Below are positions 33,271-45,094 of a DNA stretch of 64,000 bases, piece after piece. The stretch comes from Phytoseiulus persimilis. Taxonomy: Eukaryota > Arthropoda > Arachnida > Mesostigmata > Phytoseiidae. Every line of letters starts with the position of its first letter. Positions within the stretch are counted from its first letter, which is position 1. The notes beneath the pieces are model-generated. The model searched no databases, was not told the DNA's origin, and worked only from the letters and a program-made list of their open reading frames with translations. Both the position numbers and the translations under genes were made by a program. Location of the stretch: NCBI GenBank assembly GCA_037576195.1, contig CM075102.1:5084001-5148000 (forward strand), given 5' to 3'.

Positions 33271-35291
33271 ATGGAAAGAATCGGGGAATTTTCCGTTTCC
33301 AGCGCTGGGAGTCTGTATGCGCGTCCCGTTTGGTACGATCCGCGGGGCCGCTACCTTACTGCTCACGCCACGGGAAGCGGAGAATTCGTATTCCACACGA
33401 AGACGGTAACTTCGTGCGGAACAATGATTGTCTTGAGGTGCAAACATTTCCGACAGTGAGTCGACCCTCGACTTGATAGCAGTAGTATCTCGAGGCATGT
33501 GTCCTGGAGGTTATATTATAAGACCCTTTCCTATGTGAATGCTGTCTCTGCTGCCAATAACCACTAAAATTACCTTCCAAGACCCGTCCTGTGCTCCGCC
33601 ACCGCCAGGACTTCCACGGATGGACGCCGTCAGAGGCCCCCCGGTGAGCACTGCCAACTTCCAGCGCTCGGGGGCCACGGACGCCGTGTGCGAGCTGTCC
33701 CGGAGCACGTGAAGACCTCCATGCGGAGGCAACCGAAGTCGAATCCGACCGACCAGCTGTTGGAAGCCCGGCGAAGCGTTCCGGTCGAAGTCGCAATGCA
33801 CATCCCGCCACATGCCAGCGTACGTACGTTCCGTAACCATGCAGCTGTCGTGAAGCCTAAAGCAGTTTCTTCTTTACAGGAACTACACCACTTCATCAGC
33901 GGTAACGTCGTGGAGAAGTACACGCAGACCGAAGATTGAGAACGGCTACTGAGTATTCGCTGCGCGCGCACGGACAGTGTGATACTCACTACCCGGAGAC
34001 TTCTGGCTCTGCTCCCCCGGGCAACCATGGTTCACGCGGACGCGACCTATAAGGTAGTCGAGCGAGGGTTGTGCGTCCAGCTATTCACGATTCATGGCAA
34101 CTGGGATGGCCACGTAAGATATTCCGATTGATCGATCCTTCTGAAGATTTTCCCTCGATGCCATGCCTCCCTGTGATCGACATGTCTGCCGCAGATCGGT
34201 ATGGTGGCTTGCGCGCTGATGACGTTGAAGACAACAGAGGCGTACCAGGAGGTCTTCCAGAGCCTGAAGCAAGAAATACCCCACTGGAGCATCGCCTTCT
34301 ACATGGGGGACTTCGACAGCGCGATGCGGTCCGCCGTGCGGTCAGAGTTTCCCGGCGTTCGTATCTATGGGTGTTTCTTTCACTATGCCCGAAACCTGGT
34401 AAAACATGCGGGCAGGGTGGGCTTGGCTGGCGAGATACGACGGAGCGGATGTCGCGTGCGGAAACTGTTCCTATCAATGACAGCTCTTCCGCTGCTCCCA
34501 CCGGGAGAAATCGAACCAGCATTCCACTTCGATCCTGCACGAGCGATAAATGTTGACACGCGTTTCGCGCGCCTATTGACTTACATGAGATCCTTCTGGT
34601 TGGACCAAATCCGGCCGGAGGGTTTCTCCGTTCACAGATCACCGTGTGGAGCGCGAACTGACAACGCGGTGGAGTCGCATAATGCAGCGTTGTTGCGGAG
34701 AGTCAACTTCGAGCAACATGGCCCTATCTGGGATCTCATTGGTGAGTTCCCATTCACCCCTTATGGTTTCAATAAGACTGGAATGCTTTCTGTTGAGTAT
34801 CAGGCTCCAACTTTCTTCTCGCTTTCCAGAGGCGATCGTGGGGGACAGCCAGGATACTTATGTTGATTATCGCTCCCACTATGATCTTCAGCGGAGTAAC
34901 TACGATCCGCTCCCTCGCGCACCACTCGTGAGAACGCCAGACTCATCGAGGACTCGTGGGACATCTTCGAAGCTGGAGGGATCAGCGCTATACAGCTCAT
35001 TTGGCGAGTCAAGTATAGAACTGGTGCAGGTGATTCAACCTCCCAAGTCCATGTTCCGTCAGGCTTGGACCAGGACACTAGGAGACTCGGTTCCGACCTT
35101 CGTTATATTGTCCTCACCATGAGCTTGTTGTTCTTCCAGCTGGCGGAGCTCCTCCTGCGAACGTTCACGATGAAGTTGCCCTTGTCGTTGATGCCATGAG
35201 CGACGATGAGCTTGTGGACACCGACGTCGAAGACCAACATGAACACGGAGGTGATCATCTTTACGGGCTCCCCCTGTTACTCGCCCCATAA
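33271..35291 (+). pseudogene. FLYWCH-MULE transposase gene with introns (copy B), nearly intact
   Basis: Exon 1 starts MERIGEFSVSSAGSLY and holds the first half of the FLYWCH finger to LRCKHFRQ. An intron at 33456-33581 (GTGAGT..CAAG, phase 2) leads to VLCSATART and HC-type ligands. Exon 2 contains HADATYKVVE (first Asp) and LFTIHGNWDGH. The intron at 34114-34194 (GTAAGA..GCAG, phase 0) joins it to IGMVACALM. Exon 3 has YMGDFDSAM (second Asp), GCFFHYARN and NAVESHNAALL (Glu). A third intron at 34742-34829 (phase 1) leads to the C-terminal block, and a further junction near 35141 leads to the acidic tail ending EHGGDHLYGLPLLLAP. I see one in-frame TGA (33937, where copy A has His) and one 1-base deletion near 34908. 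It is therefore inactive but the best kept of the four copies. An AATAAA follows at 35462. Confidence 0.85.
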
Positions 35292-35461
35292 GTAAACCCC
35301 ATACATGATCATATATGTACATGATGACTATAATGATAACAGGATGAGCAAATTTTGATTCTGTAACGCTCTCCTCTCTCAAAAAACGGCCCTTCTCAGG
35401 GCCATTCAAGTCGATGAGATCAAACGAACTCAAGCGGAGATCACATATGATGATCCTTCCC

Positions 35462-35467
35462 AATAAA
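35462..35467 (+). promoter_or_regulatory. poly(A) signal of MULE copy B
   Basis: AATAAA 170 bp after the stop of the 33271-35291 gene. The 3' untranslated region (about 35340-35430) is recognisably shared with copy C at about 49165-49225 in the other orientation, including TTTGATCTCAT and TTGAATGGC on the reverse strand. Confidence 0.5.
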
Positions 35468-36412
35468 AATTTCGAGTGTACTTGAACGAAATATTTGATG
35501 AATCACTCTGAGGTAACACAAGCGATAAGCCGCTCCCAATCAGGCGTTCCGCGACTGCATCCGCTCGCAGCTCAACGATGTCGATTTTCCGAGGGAGTTG
35601 AATCATATGAACAAACTTTTCGAATATTCCCCCAGACATACGAGACCATTTCTCATGGCCCTAAATCAGGGGTGCTCGTGAAATTTCTGTCGCGGCCGCA
35701 TCGCAGGAACAGAGATTCTTCCTCGGCTTCTCATTGGGGAGCCGATGGTTGTGACAACTTTCCTGGCTGACGGGAAACGGCACAAAATAGATATCTCGCT
35801 GCCTTGGATGGAGGGCGGATGCAATCGGATTGTAAACTATATTCGAATCCCAAATCGAATGGAGATCACTGGACCCATACCCATGACCATCTTCAGGACT
35901 TCTCCTACTTCTAGAGAACTTTCAAATAGTCGACCCGTCCTGCCACAAAGATCCTCATCGGAAGGTTTAGTCTGACTTCGGAAACTGCGATTTAGAAGCA
36001 ATGCGACGTTCGTGCAGATGGTTCCATCCTTCATCAGTTAACCACACGCCTCTAGTTGCACCTCCTCTCGCAATTGGAGCAATGTTCCAGGACTGATCAG
36101 GACAGAGTTTTCTGAATGCGCTGTTCAAGATCGAGCCTTATAATTGTAGTCATTCAAGTGCTTCAGCGCGCGGCAGTTGCCCTCAACCGGGAACGTGTCT
36201 CACCGGTGCCATCGAACGGTCTGGAGACGGAGGAACTATAATGAAGGCCAAAAAGTGGAGCCTTTCAATTTTTGAGCCTCCTGAACAGTGGCGGATTCAA
36301 GGAGAAAAGCCCAGTCAGCAATTTCTCTGCGAGGGCGGGGGGGGGGGGCACCTCTGTGATGCTCGACGCATGATATTTGAATGAAGAGTCGGCCATGAAT
36401 ATTCTGTGGATT
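35468..36412. other. intergenic, nothing recognised
   Basis: Short frames only. A G-run lies at 36339-36348. No gene or clear repeat. Confidence 0.45.
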
Positions 36413-37118
36413 TCACGCAAATTCCATTATGAGAGCCGCGCTCCTGGGTTTAGCTATTGTACCTTGAAGCCGCGCCTGGCTTTCTGCTCTGCAAATGTTC
36501 CAATCGCATAGTCCAAATGCAAGAAGTTGGCAACCCACCGCTCTATAAAGAGTATACGAAAATTGTTGAGCGTGGTATCCGCTGAGGTAGCCCCACGATA
36601 TTCCCACACAATTCTCAAAGAGCTCATGACGCGTTCCGCGCTCGCCGACCCCACGAACAGGGTCTGGAATGGACGGAGCAAGCTGTCACAGGACCATCAT
36701 GCTGTTGTTGACCACAAAGTCCAGGTAGCTGAGCGGCATGTCCTTCCAGAAATCACTGCGGTCGTGCTTGAAGTACATCTCTTCGAAACTGATCAACTCA
36801 TGGTTCGAATCTGTCGTGAAAAACTCCGGATACGTTCTCATCAACACATCCACGCTGCTTTGCAGGTAACTCGCGCTCCATGTTACTCAACGTCTCGGGC
36901 ACCACGAGCCCGAACACGGAATCTATTTCTCGGGAACCCTTTTCGGGTACTCCTCGGTAATACTCGGGGATAACACTCGACAGAAAAACCAGGTCTGGTT
37001 TTTCACCATACACGCAAGTGTCGCCGGCTCCACCGCAGAGTAAAGAACAGATCCAGGTGAAATAAAATTTCAACCTCCTAATTAGCTGGAGACTAGAGGG
37101 ACATTGGCTCACGGGCAA
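36413..37118 (-). pseudogene. unrecognised minus-strand coding remnants
   Basis: Several overlapping minus-strand frames look coding in composition: 37118-36798 (with SSVIPEYYRGVPEKGSREID), then a stretch with FKHDRSDFWKDMPLSYLDF, then 36681-36454 (with FVGSASAERVMSSLRIVW). The change of frame between them suggests a broken gene or several short exons. The last part faintly resembles hAT C-termini, but not enough to name it. Function unknown. Confidence 0.3.
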
Positions 37119-39006
37119 TAGAGTTCCAGGTCGCCTTTCGAGACCATAGGTCCCCTAACTCAGCTCTCCTTCTTGGAAGGGAGCCCCAGTCTCGTAGACA
37201 GCAGCATTGTCCCTTGTGCCACCCGTTGGATCCGCTACAGCTCCTAAAGTATCACATGGCGCACCCATACCCTCGCGATCCAAGAACTGTCATTCATATT
37301 CTCTGTACACACTTCCTTAGCTCATCGGAGACTCAACGTAAATCACGCCGTGTCGTACTGAGATGAGCACATGGATTTCCTCCGATCTGACGTTTGTCGT
37401 CTCCATTCGAGTTCATGCCGTCACCTGCTAGTCGTTCAGTGCTTGGTGACTCCGATACTTCATGTCAGTCAGCACGCATAACTCAGATATCTCAGTATTC
37501 TCGTGAGCCCAGACTGGGGCATACAGGCCGGTAGATTACAAGAGCGGAACGAGCATCCTTTCTGTAGACCATGGAAACCATACGGAAGCGTTCCCGGAAA
37601 ATAGAATATAGGGGAGTTTCAGAGGAGTTCGTTTCCCTGCTCCCAGATAAAGCTCTTCGAGATCATGGTTGAGAACGAGGTTCTCGAACTCCAAGATTAA
37701 GGCAAGGTCTCCAATATCTGATTCCTAGTTTCTCTCTGGTTCCTGGAGGCTTTCCATAATCGTCCCGGGCATCTGATTGCGGAAGATCGTTCACAATGCT
37801 GTCGTCGAGCTCCGACCTGCTCCCCCTGGATATGAGACCAATGCGGAGAGTTCTCTCTGAATATTCTTCTGAGAATATAAGTTTCGGTGTTTGTCAGAAA
37901 TGATCGTTAGACTCGGATCCAGCACACGAGCAACATTCATTCAGGAGCAGCATCACAGGCCGGCGCTCGCTGATGGCCAGGAAGACTGTTAGTCTTGCAG
38001 TATGTGGGGAACTGAATGTTCGATCGAAAGCTCAAGGCGGGAGCGGGGACCCGATCGGGTACGCTGAAGGAACCGACTTAGCCAGACCGGAGATCGAGGA
38101 AGATTCATGCGACTGCAACTTTGAGCGCCGGGAGATTTTGGCTCACAGCGCTGATCGGCAGCGCAACAGCTGCCACGCAGCGAAAATTTCCGACCGAATG
38201 CAACCGTCGAAGCCGAGTACGAAACGACGAAACTCCATTCATTCCTTCCTTGTGACGGGTAGTATAGTTGCTTCACCTCCAGTGTAGGAAGAAAAGCAAA
38301 TGAGTCAAGTTTGACGCTCTCAATCAGATTGCATAGAAATTCATCGCCCTCAGGAATGCGTCTCCTGACAGGCATCACGGAGTGTGGGGAACACTCCGAC
38401 GATTCCTTTGGGGGCACGTTCTGAAAGAATTTCTGGTGATATAGGAGCGCTGGTGGGCCTCGACTGGTTAACTACAACATAACAAACATCTACTCAAGGC
38501 TCATCTTGAGGCGGAGCACAGAGGCAACGCAGCTCCCGCGCCATTCAACTGCGGGGTATTGACTTGAGCTGACTGTGAGCTGCAGGAGTCACTGCGGTGG
38601 ATGTCCACCATTGAGCGAGTAACATGGCGATGGTGAAAAGTTCTCAAGTTTTTCTAAAGAGCCCTCAACGATACCAACCGCTCGCTCTCCACTGTTTTCC
38701 CGCTCCTCCTCTCCCCTACCAAGCTGACGGCAGAACGGCCATGTTTTTTTCGAGACAATGGTCGACCCCGTGACTAACTAACGGTTTCTTTACGCGCGCT
38801 TTGAGACAGGTTTTCTTGTGTGCGATCTCCGAGAGCAGCGTTCCTAGTGAGTCTCTTGCGACATTTGATGACCTGAGCTTCATTGCTCATTTTCCCTAGT
38901 CTTTAGTCCTGTCAAGCTCCCTGGTCTTTCTGAGGCCCTATTCTGGGCTTCAGAGCTTTTTAGCTCTCCGGAGCTTTTCCTCTTTCCCATCCTATTGAAG
39001 ATAAGC
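37119..39006. other. 1.9 kb with no recognised gene
   Basis: The one frame of note is 38417-37989 on the minus strand (142 codons, MPPKESSECSPHSVMPVRRR at its start). It has no domain I know and could be chance. No repeats seen before 39007. Confidence 0.4.
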
Positions 39007-39260
39007 AGTTCCTGAGCGGCAAGCCAGGCGCTTGCTAGGCCTAAGTTAGCCGAAAGTTCAGACATATAGTTCCTGGGCGGCCAGCAAGACGCTTGCCAGG
39101 CCCTGGTGAACGGATAGTTCAGATAGGTATTTTCCAGGTAGCAAGCAAGGCGCTTGCTAGGCCTCGGTGAACTGATAGGTGGTTCGTAGGCGGCAAGCAA
39201 GGCGCTTGTCCGACCTGGACGAAGTCGCAGTTTAGCAAGAAAGTTTTCGGCGTCAGGCAA
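39007..39260. repeat. 61-bp minisatellite, about four copies
   Basis: The word GCTTGC within AAGCNAGGCGCTTGCTAGGC sits at 39030, 39091 and 39152 (period 61) and again, diverged and shortened, at 39204. The repeat lies upstream of MULE copy D and ends shortly before a second, different minisatellite. Confidence 0.8.
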
Positions 39261-39350
39261 GTCGCCCGACGCCCAGGAAACAACTGGTTGATCTGATACT
39301 TTAGATAGTTCGCTCTCGTAAACGGTTGAGGTTTGTCGAGCAGCAAGATC

Positions 39351-39480
39351 TTTTTCGCGATCAGTTTGTATCTCAATCCTAGTATTTTTCTTGCGATCAA
39401 TTCATATCTAAATTCTCGTCGATTTCGCGATCAATTTATGTCTGAACTCTAGTCTTTCTTCGCGATCGTTTCAGATCGAT
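39351..39480. repeat. 35-bp minisatellite, four copies
   Basis: GCGATC words at 39357, 39393, 39427 and 39462 head units of 34-36 bp of the type TTTCGCGATCAATTTATATC plus about 15 bases. Copies are diverged. The array ends at the start of the open region of MULE copy D. Confidence 0.8.
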
Positions 39481-39483
39481 CTT

Positions 39484-41316
39484 GTGGTTTGCTCGAGTTT
39501 ATTCTCAGTTTTTTGCGAACCGTTCGGAGCCGCCGACATAAACCGTTCGCTGGTCAGTGTGTACCCATTTTTAAGGAGACGATCTCTAGCTCGACCTGTT
39601 TTCCTAGTTTTTTTTTCGGAATGGAGATCGGAGCGAATTTTTTCGCACGCGTGCCGAGTCGTCGCTCCGGTGAGGGCGATATTTGGTGTCACCGAAGGGG
39701 CCGGTTCCAAGTCCCAGGTCGGCAAGATTTTGGCGACGCTTTTCCACGTCAGTCATCATCTTGTCGCCGGAACAATGATCAGTTTGAACTGTTCCAATTC
39801 TTAAACCCCTGATGTCCGCTGTCCAGTGAATGCCGTGATCAAGCTTTCGGGCGAGATCGTGGTCCCTCCGAGGACTCGCAATCATTTGCCCGAGAAAAAT
39901 GGACACGGGGTCAGTGCTCGCACAATTAGGTGAGATTGGCTCGTAGATTTACAAGACGATCCCCGGGAGCCGCCCACCGACGTTATACTCAAGCGTCGTC
40001 GTGATCTCACTCTCGAAGCAGCTGCGCCAGCAGCGGCGAATTCCGCCAGCCAAACACCCGTGTAACGCGCGTCGCGTGGTCAGGGGTGTAAGACCGCCGA
40101 ATGTCTTGTTTCTTCGCGAACTGTATTTGGCAGTAGAAGCAGATGTGTACCCGGTTTTTACACGCACTGTCCACGTTGAGCGCCTCCTGAGCTTCTATTA
40201 TGCTGAGCATAATGCGCTCGTTCTAACGACCGCTAGCTTGCTCCAGCTGCTTAACGAAGGTGTGATGATGCACGCGGACGCCACCTACAAAGTTGTTCCA
40301 AGGAATTTGTTTTCGCAGTTATTCACCATCCATGGTAACTGGCAGGATCACGTCGGGATGGTGGCTTGTCCTCTCATGAATTTCGCCTCGGCCCGTGCCT
40401 ACAGGTGGGTGTTCGGGTGTTTGAAAGCAGCCAGTCCAGGTTTGGCTGTCCACCAGTTCATGAGTGATTGGGATAGTTCGATCAGGGCCGCAGCCCAATC
40501 GGAATTCCCTCATGCACTAAAACGAGGCTGTCGGTTCCACTACGCGCAAAGCGTAATTCGAATGGCCAGGTCTCCTGTCATCGGTTTGGCTGCGGAGCTT
40601 GATGGTCCGGGGTAAGTACTGAAGCACGTTCTGGGTTTCGATGCTGTGCCCCTCCTGCCTTCCGCCTTTCAAATCAGGCCTGCCTTCGAAGACTGTGCAG
40701 CTGCGCCGGCGGAACTTGCGCATACGCAACTCGAGAGACTCGCGAACTAAGTTCGTACCTTTTGGTTAACTCGGGTCGGGCCCGACGATCTCTCATTTCA
40801 CAGGATAATCGCACGCACAAACAACGCCGTGGAATCAAACAACGCTGCGCTGCGACGCCGTTAAGGTACATACGCCGAAATTTGGAATTTGATTTCAGTG
40901 ATCCTGGAGATGGCTGCAGACACAATCATCGACCAGAAGATCCATCGTTGCGGGACCACACGCATCAGATCGAGGCCGAGTCGGGCAAAAAGACTCAACG
41001 AGCTCAACACTTTGCAGTCTTGGAATTTATTGGATGCCGGGGTAATCTCTCCCCTACAATTCATTAATCGGGTTGAGTTCAGAGTTGGAGCCTCCTTCGC
41101 GCGTCACGGACTCTTCCAAATCACGGGTGACGACGCCGATATTGGGAGCCCCGAGGATCCCGTGAGTCAAGCATCAGCTGATTTGGACATACCGGAGGAT
41201 TAGCAGACAGCGAAGAGGAACACGCGTTCCCAGATTTTGAGCACTGGCTCGTGGAAAACGACCACGTGTACGAAGGCTTCCCTGGCGACCATTCCTACGC
41301 AGCTCGACCTCTTTGA
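39484..41316 (+). pseudogene. FLYWCH-MULE transposase, intronless, broken (copy D)
   Basis: The FLYWCH finger reads ATLFHVSH .. LNCSNS .. VRCPVNAVIKLSGEI .. TRNHLPE, all ligands present. The transposase part has MHADATYKVVP (first Asp), LFTIHGNWQDHVGMVAC, SDWDSSI (second Asp), GCRFHYAQS and NNAVESNNAALRR (Glu), then LQSWNLLDAG..INRVEFRVG. An acidic tail (EEEHAFPDFEHWL) ends at 41316 in a shifted frame. In-frame stops occur after CSNS, after DGPG (40614), near 40748 and near 40862, and there are frameshifts near 39960 and near 41200. Like copy A it lacks all three introns seen in copy B. Start and leader are uncertain. Confidence 0.85.
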
Positions 41317-41388
41317 ATCTGCAGTTTCACATGAATTTCTAGGTCTCGCAGGTCTCATTTCCAGATTTACGTTCGATGTTTCGTTTTT

Positions 41389-41608
41389 CAGAGTTCATGT
41401 GCTGGGTAGCATTATTTATCAATTGTGGATCCCTTTTACAGACTCGCAGCCAATTTTTTCGTTCACCAGAGTCCATAGGTTGCGGAGAATAATTTATCGT
41501 TCGCGGGTCCCTCTTGCAGACAGGCGGCCGATTTTTGAATTTCAGAGTTCACGGGTTGACAGCATGTTTCATCGCTCGCGGGTCCCTCTCACAGACCAGC
41601 GGGGAAGG
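41389..41608. repeat. 77-bp minisatellite, about three copies
   Basis: CAGAGTTCA-type words at 41389, 41467 and 41543 head units of 76-78 bp, each with a CGGGTCCCTCT or GGATCCCTTTT core and CAGAC. It lies just downstream of MULE copy D. Confidence 0.8.
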
Positions 41609-41659
41609 TTTGCTGCAGGAAATTTATACATCATCCAAAAATGAAATCATCAAACTATG

Positions 41660-41905
41660 GAAGGTCCACTCTACAGACTCGAATCCAATGTTTTCCTCCA
41701 CGGTCCGTTTGTTGGCCCACAGATGATCGTCTTGAACGGGCCCGCGTTTTTTTTCTCTAGGGAGGTCCGAAATTCCGAAAAAAAGAGGTTCTCCTGCTTT
41801 CCAGCACGGATTGACCCCCTGCTCTTGGTTGGTGACTCGAGTTTTTGACCCCGAATTAGTGACTGATATGAGAAATACGCATTGAGACGGACTAGGCACT
41901 CTATT
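41660..41905 (-). repeat. dispersed repeat, minus-oriented copy
   Basis: The reverse strand here matches 46665-46835 on the plus strand: CCTAGTCC, then CACTAATTCGGGGTCAAAAACTC, GGGTCAATC, TCGGAATTTCGG and a GTTCAAGAC end, interrupted by small indels. The function and full extent of the repeat are unknown. Confidence 0.7.
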
Positions 41906-43793
41906 CTTTCCACTGGATCGTTCGCGTCCGAGCGGCAGCACGATATGACACCTTCTTGCGGTCATGATCGTGGATTAGCTCCGACGTCGCGAGGACGACG
42001 GGAGCAACTCCTATCGAGAGGAACGACGCAAGAAAAAACAGAAACGGTTCAACCACAGGTTGAACCGGGGCGCGGAAATGCGAGGGACCGAAGTCGGGAT
42101 ACAGATTGAATTCGTCGATGGACGGACTGAATAGTACGGTGAATTGTTTTTGAAACACCTACGGAAAAACGAGGCAATGATTTTCGGGGAGGACAGAAAA
42201 TTGTGGGCTGCATATAGACTTTGTCGCTTGTGATACCCAATGCGTGTGTTGGCAAACTTTGAACGTTGGAAGACATTAGGATCGTGTTAGCAGAATCCAT
42301 TTTCTCTGATAATTGATGATCTTGAGTTTCGAATCGGTGATTATTCAAACGTTGTAGCTCTGTTCGAAGTTGTACCATTTGAGGCTCCGTTACTTGTTTT
42401 GAATGATGGAAGTGGAAATTATCGGGACCATGGTCAGGTTAAGTCAAGAATGAGCCTTCGACCGTTCCCACTCCCGACAAAGCAACGTGAATCTCGTCGG
42501 TTCCTATAGTGTCCTTTTCTTCGAAATCAACAAGACGCAAAAACCCGATGGCTCCATTGACGATGCCGTCGTTGATGTCTCAACCGATCAACGTAGAGGA
42601 GGAGACCCGGAAAAGGCTTGGACTCAACAAGGACAGCACTCCGAAGATGATACTAGACACAAAGAAAGCACTGGAAGAACGGGGAAACGCCAACCGCCAG
42701 AACAACGAACACAGCGGAAGCAATGCCGCACGGATCAGCCACGCTACTGCCTCTTAGCTAGGGTCTCCTCCAATATTCTTGGAATGTGAAGATGAAGAGG
42801 AGATAATCAATAAATATCCATACATACATCCATATAACAAGTTATCATGTACGGCTAACCAAGACAGGAGGGTCAAGTGTGAGGTAGATTCCCACTTCTT
42901 GTCTATTTCATCTGATGAACTTTTGTCCGTGAACTCATCAGTTGCTATTGTTTCCGGCGACCAATGTAATTATCAATGGCAGTCGAGTACCATTCTGGTG
43001 ATCCGATTCTCTTATTGTAGCTGTCGACGGCCTCATTTTTGTGAAAGAGACGTTCTGATTCGTGATTCGAATAACGAAAATCTCGCTGAGTGAGGGCGTC
43101 TCCATTGGCAATTTCTGTGAGCAGCGTTGAGAAGATCAAGTTTTGTTGTTTTAAAACCGTTTGGAGAGATTAGTATCCTGAAGACTGCCATAGAACAGAT
43201 CGGTGAAGTCCCCGTTTCAACGGTCCATGAGGGCTCACTTCGCTGGTGCTTTCCTCACAGGCCTCCTCGTTCCGCTCGCGTTCTTCTATGACTGTCTTCG
43301 CCTTGAACTTTCTCTCTGTTCTTCTCCAGGAACCGGAGTTTACGTTCAGTAACCGTCATCGCATGTTCCTTCTTCCTCGCTCCTCGTTCACAGCGTCTCG
43401 ATTCCTGGAGCACTCCCCGAATCGCTTTCTGAGTCGATAATCTCCACAATATTGGCTTACTCGCACTCTGTACCCCCGATTTTAGGTTTCTTTGATGTCC
43501 TCCCTCACGCATCTTTTTTCGGTGGGGGAAGGATAACATTTGACTCCATAGTTTTATTTTGTGGAGAAAGCTTCGAAAAGAAACCTTCAACAATCGAAGT
43601 TAACAGATGTAGTTCCGATCTCCGTTGTCGAATGAAACTTCCTGTGTCAAGTTTGACACCTCAAGTCCCGGCGCAAATCAGATTCGAGCATTGTGGTTCG
43701 TGCGAAGCCTTGAGTCTTCACGAGGATCTCGGAACATTCAATGTAGATGGAAACGGGACAGGCTCCGAACCGTTTGTTGGACTTAGAGGATAG
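41906..43793. other. 1.9 kb with no firm gene
   Basis: The stretch 42510-42757 on the plus strand reads NVEEETRKRLGLNKDSTPKM and similar hydrophilic sequence, which looks coding but is not recognised. An AATAAA lies at about 42808. A minus-strand frame at 43593-43255 is very basic. The start of the Tigger transposase (DNA-binding part) should lie before 43794 but is not recognisable. Confidence 0.35.
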
Positions 43794-45094
43794 ATCGATC
43801 GTTTCAAGCAACGAGCAGGCTTCCGCAAAATCCGCATTCAAGGCGAGTCCGCCAGCGCCGACCACTAAGCGGCTGCGCCATTCCCAGAGCAACTCAGAGA
43901 ACTGATCCAGAGAGGAGGCTACTTGGATGAGCAGATCTTCAGTGAAGATGAAACAGGGCTCTTCTGGAAGAAAATTCCCTCCTGGACATTCGCAGCGTCT
44001 ACCTTAAGATCTTTCAACGGTCACAAAATCGCAAGCGATCTTCTGACACTCCTCCTAGGCCTCAACACGGCTGGAGACTTCAGGCTAAAGCCGATGCTTG
44101 TTTACCGAGCAAAGAATCCTCGATCTCTCAAGAAAATTCACAAGAGGAACTCTTTGTGCTTTGGCGGTCGAATCCAAAAGCCTGGATGACAGAAGCTCTT
44201 TTCGAGGATTGGTAAATCAACTATTTCTGCCCAGCGACAGAAAGATACTGTCACACGGAGAGAATCGGATTTAAAATCCTTCTACTCCTGGTTAATGTTC
44301 CGGGTCACCCAACGGACTGTCAACCATGAAGGGAAACATCGGAGTAGTATTCTTCCCGCCAAATACGGCTTCCTTGATCCAACCCATGGACCAAGGTGTC
44401 ATTTCAACCTTCAAGGCTTACTCCCCGCGCCGAACGATGTCCCAAGCGATAAAGGACGCGACGGGAGTTGATCCTGAGTAGGTCGAAATCAGGCAAACAT
44501 ACGACATCAAGAAAGTTGTCTCCAACATAGTCGAGGCCTGGGATGAGGTCTCGGCACACTATATGAGAGCAGTTTGGAAAATCATTCTCCCAAATTACGC
44601 GAGTATGTCAGTCAACAATAAGGAGCAACATACTGAGATTATTGGAAACATGGTGGAAATCGCAAAGAAAGGAGGTCTCGATGACGTAAATACGGAGACC
44701 ATGGAAGAGTTAATCAATTGGAAACCAGACGGGTTCGACGATTAGACGCTCATCGGGATGGATCAAGAACGAGCTCACGAGGAGTCTGAGAGCGACGAAG
44801 ACTGTATCGAGGTTCCACCAGAGGAGCTCACAAGTGACCACCTAGCGAAGCTTCTTCGAATGGCTGATGACATGGCAGAATATATTTCCATGGTTGACCT
44901 GCGGCAAGAGCGAGATCAAAGAACCACCGGAGACGTCCACAATGCAACCCGCGTTCACAGAGACTTATACAGAGAGAAGTCTGCCCCTGAACCCAAGCCA
45001 AGGTTCTTCCTTGGCCGGGATGCATGCTCGAAATCGATTGGGAACTGGTTGAGAACTCACAAAGTCGAGCTGTCATGTATGAAGTACCCCGTTT
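43794..45094 (+). pseudogene. Tigger/pogo (CENP-B-like) transposase, broken
   Basis: The sequence begins inside the CENP-B-type DNA-binding region at IDRFKQRAGFRKIRIQGES and continues GYLDEQIFSEDETGLFWKK (first catalytic Asp in DET), then LLLGLNTAGDFRLKPMLVYR, SNPKAWMTEALFEDW, LLLLVNVPGHPTDCQP, FFPPNTASLIQPMDQGVIST (third Asp) and an Asp/Glu-rich tail with EELTSDHLAKLLRMADD. The second catalytic Asp, expected in LLDNAPGH, is Val here. There are frameshifts near 44155 and 44325 and in-frame stops near 43858, after FEDW, near 44478 and at 44743. The extreme N-terminus is not visible. Inactive. It is the likely family of origin for MITEs such as 12386-12769, though this is unproven. Confidence 0.9.

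Noticed and set aside
36413-36681. hAT dimerisation domain
   Set aside because: SASAERVMSSL is suggestive, but the following residues do not fit the family and the neighbouring frames look like something else. Left as unrecognised.
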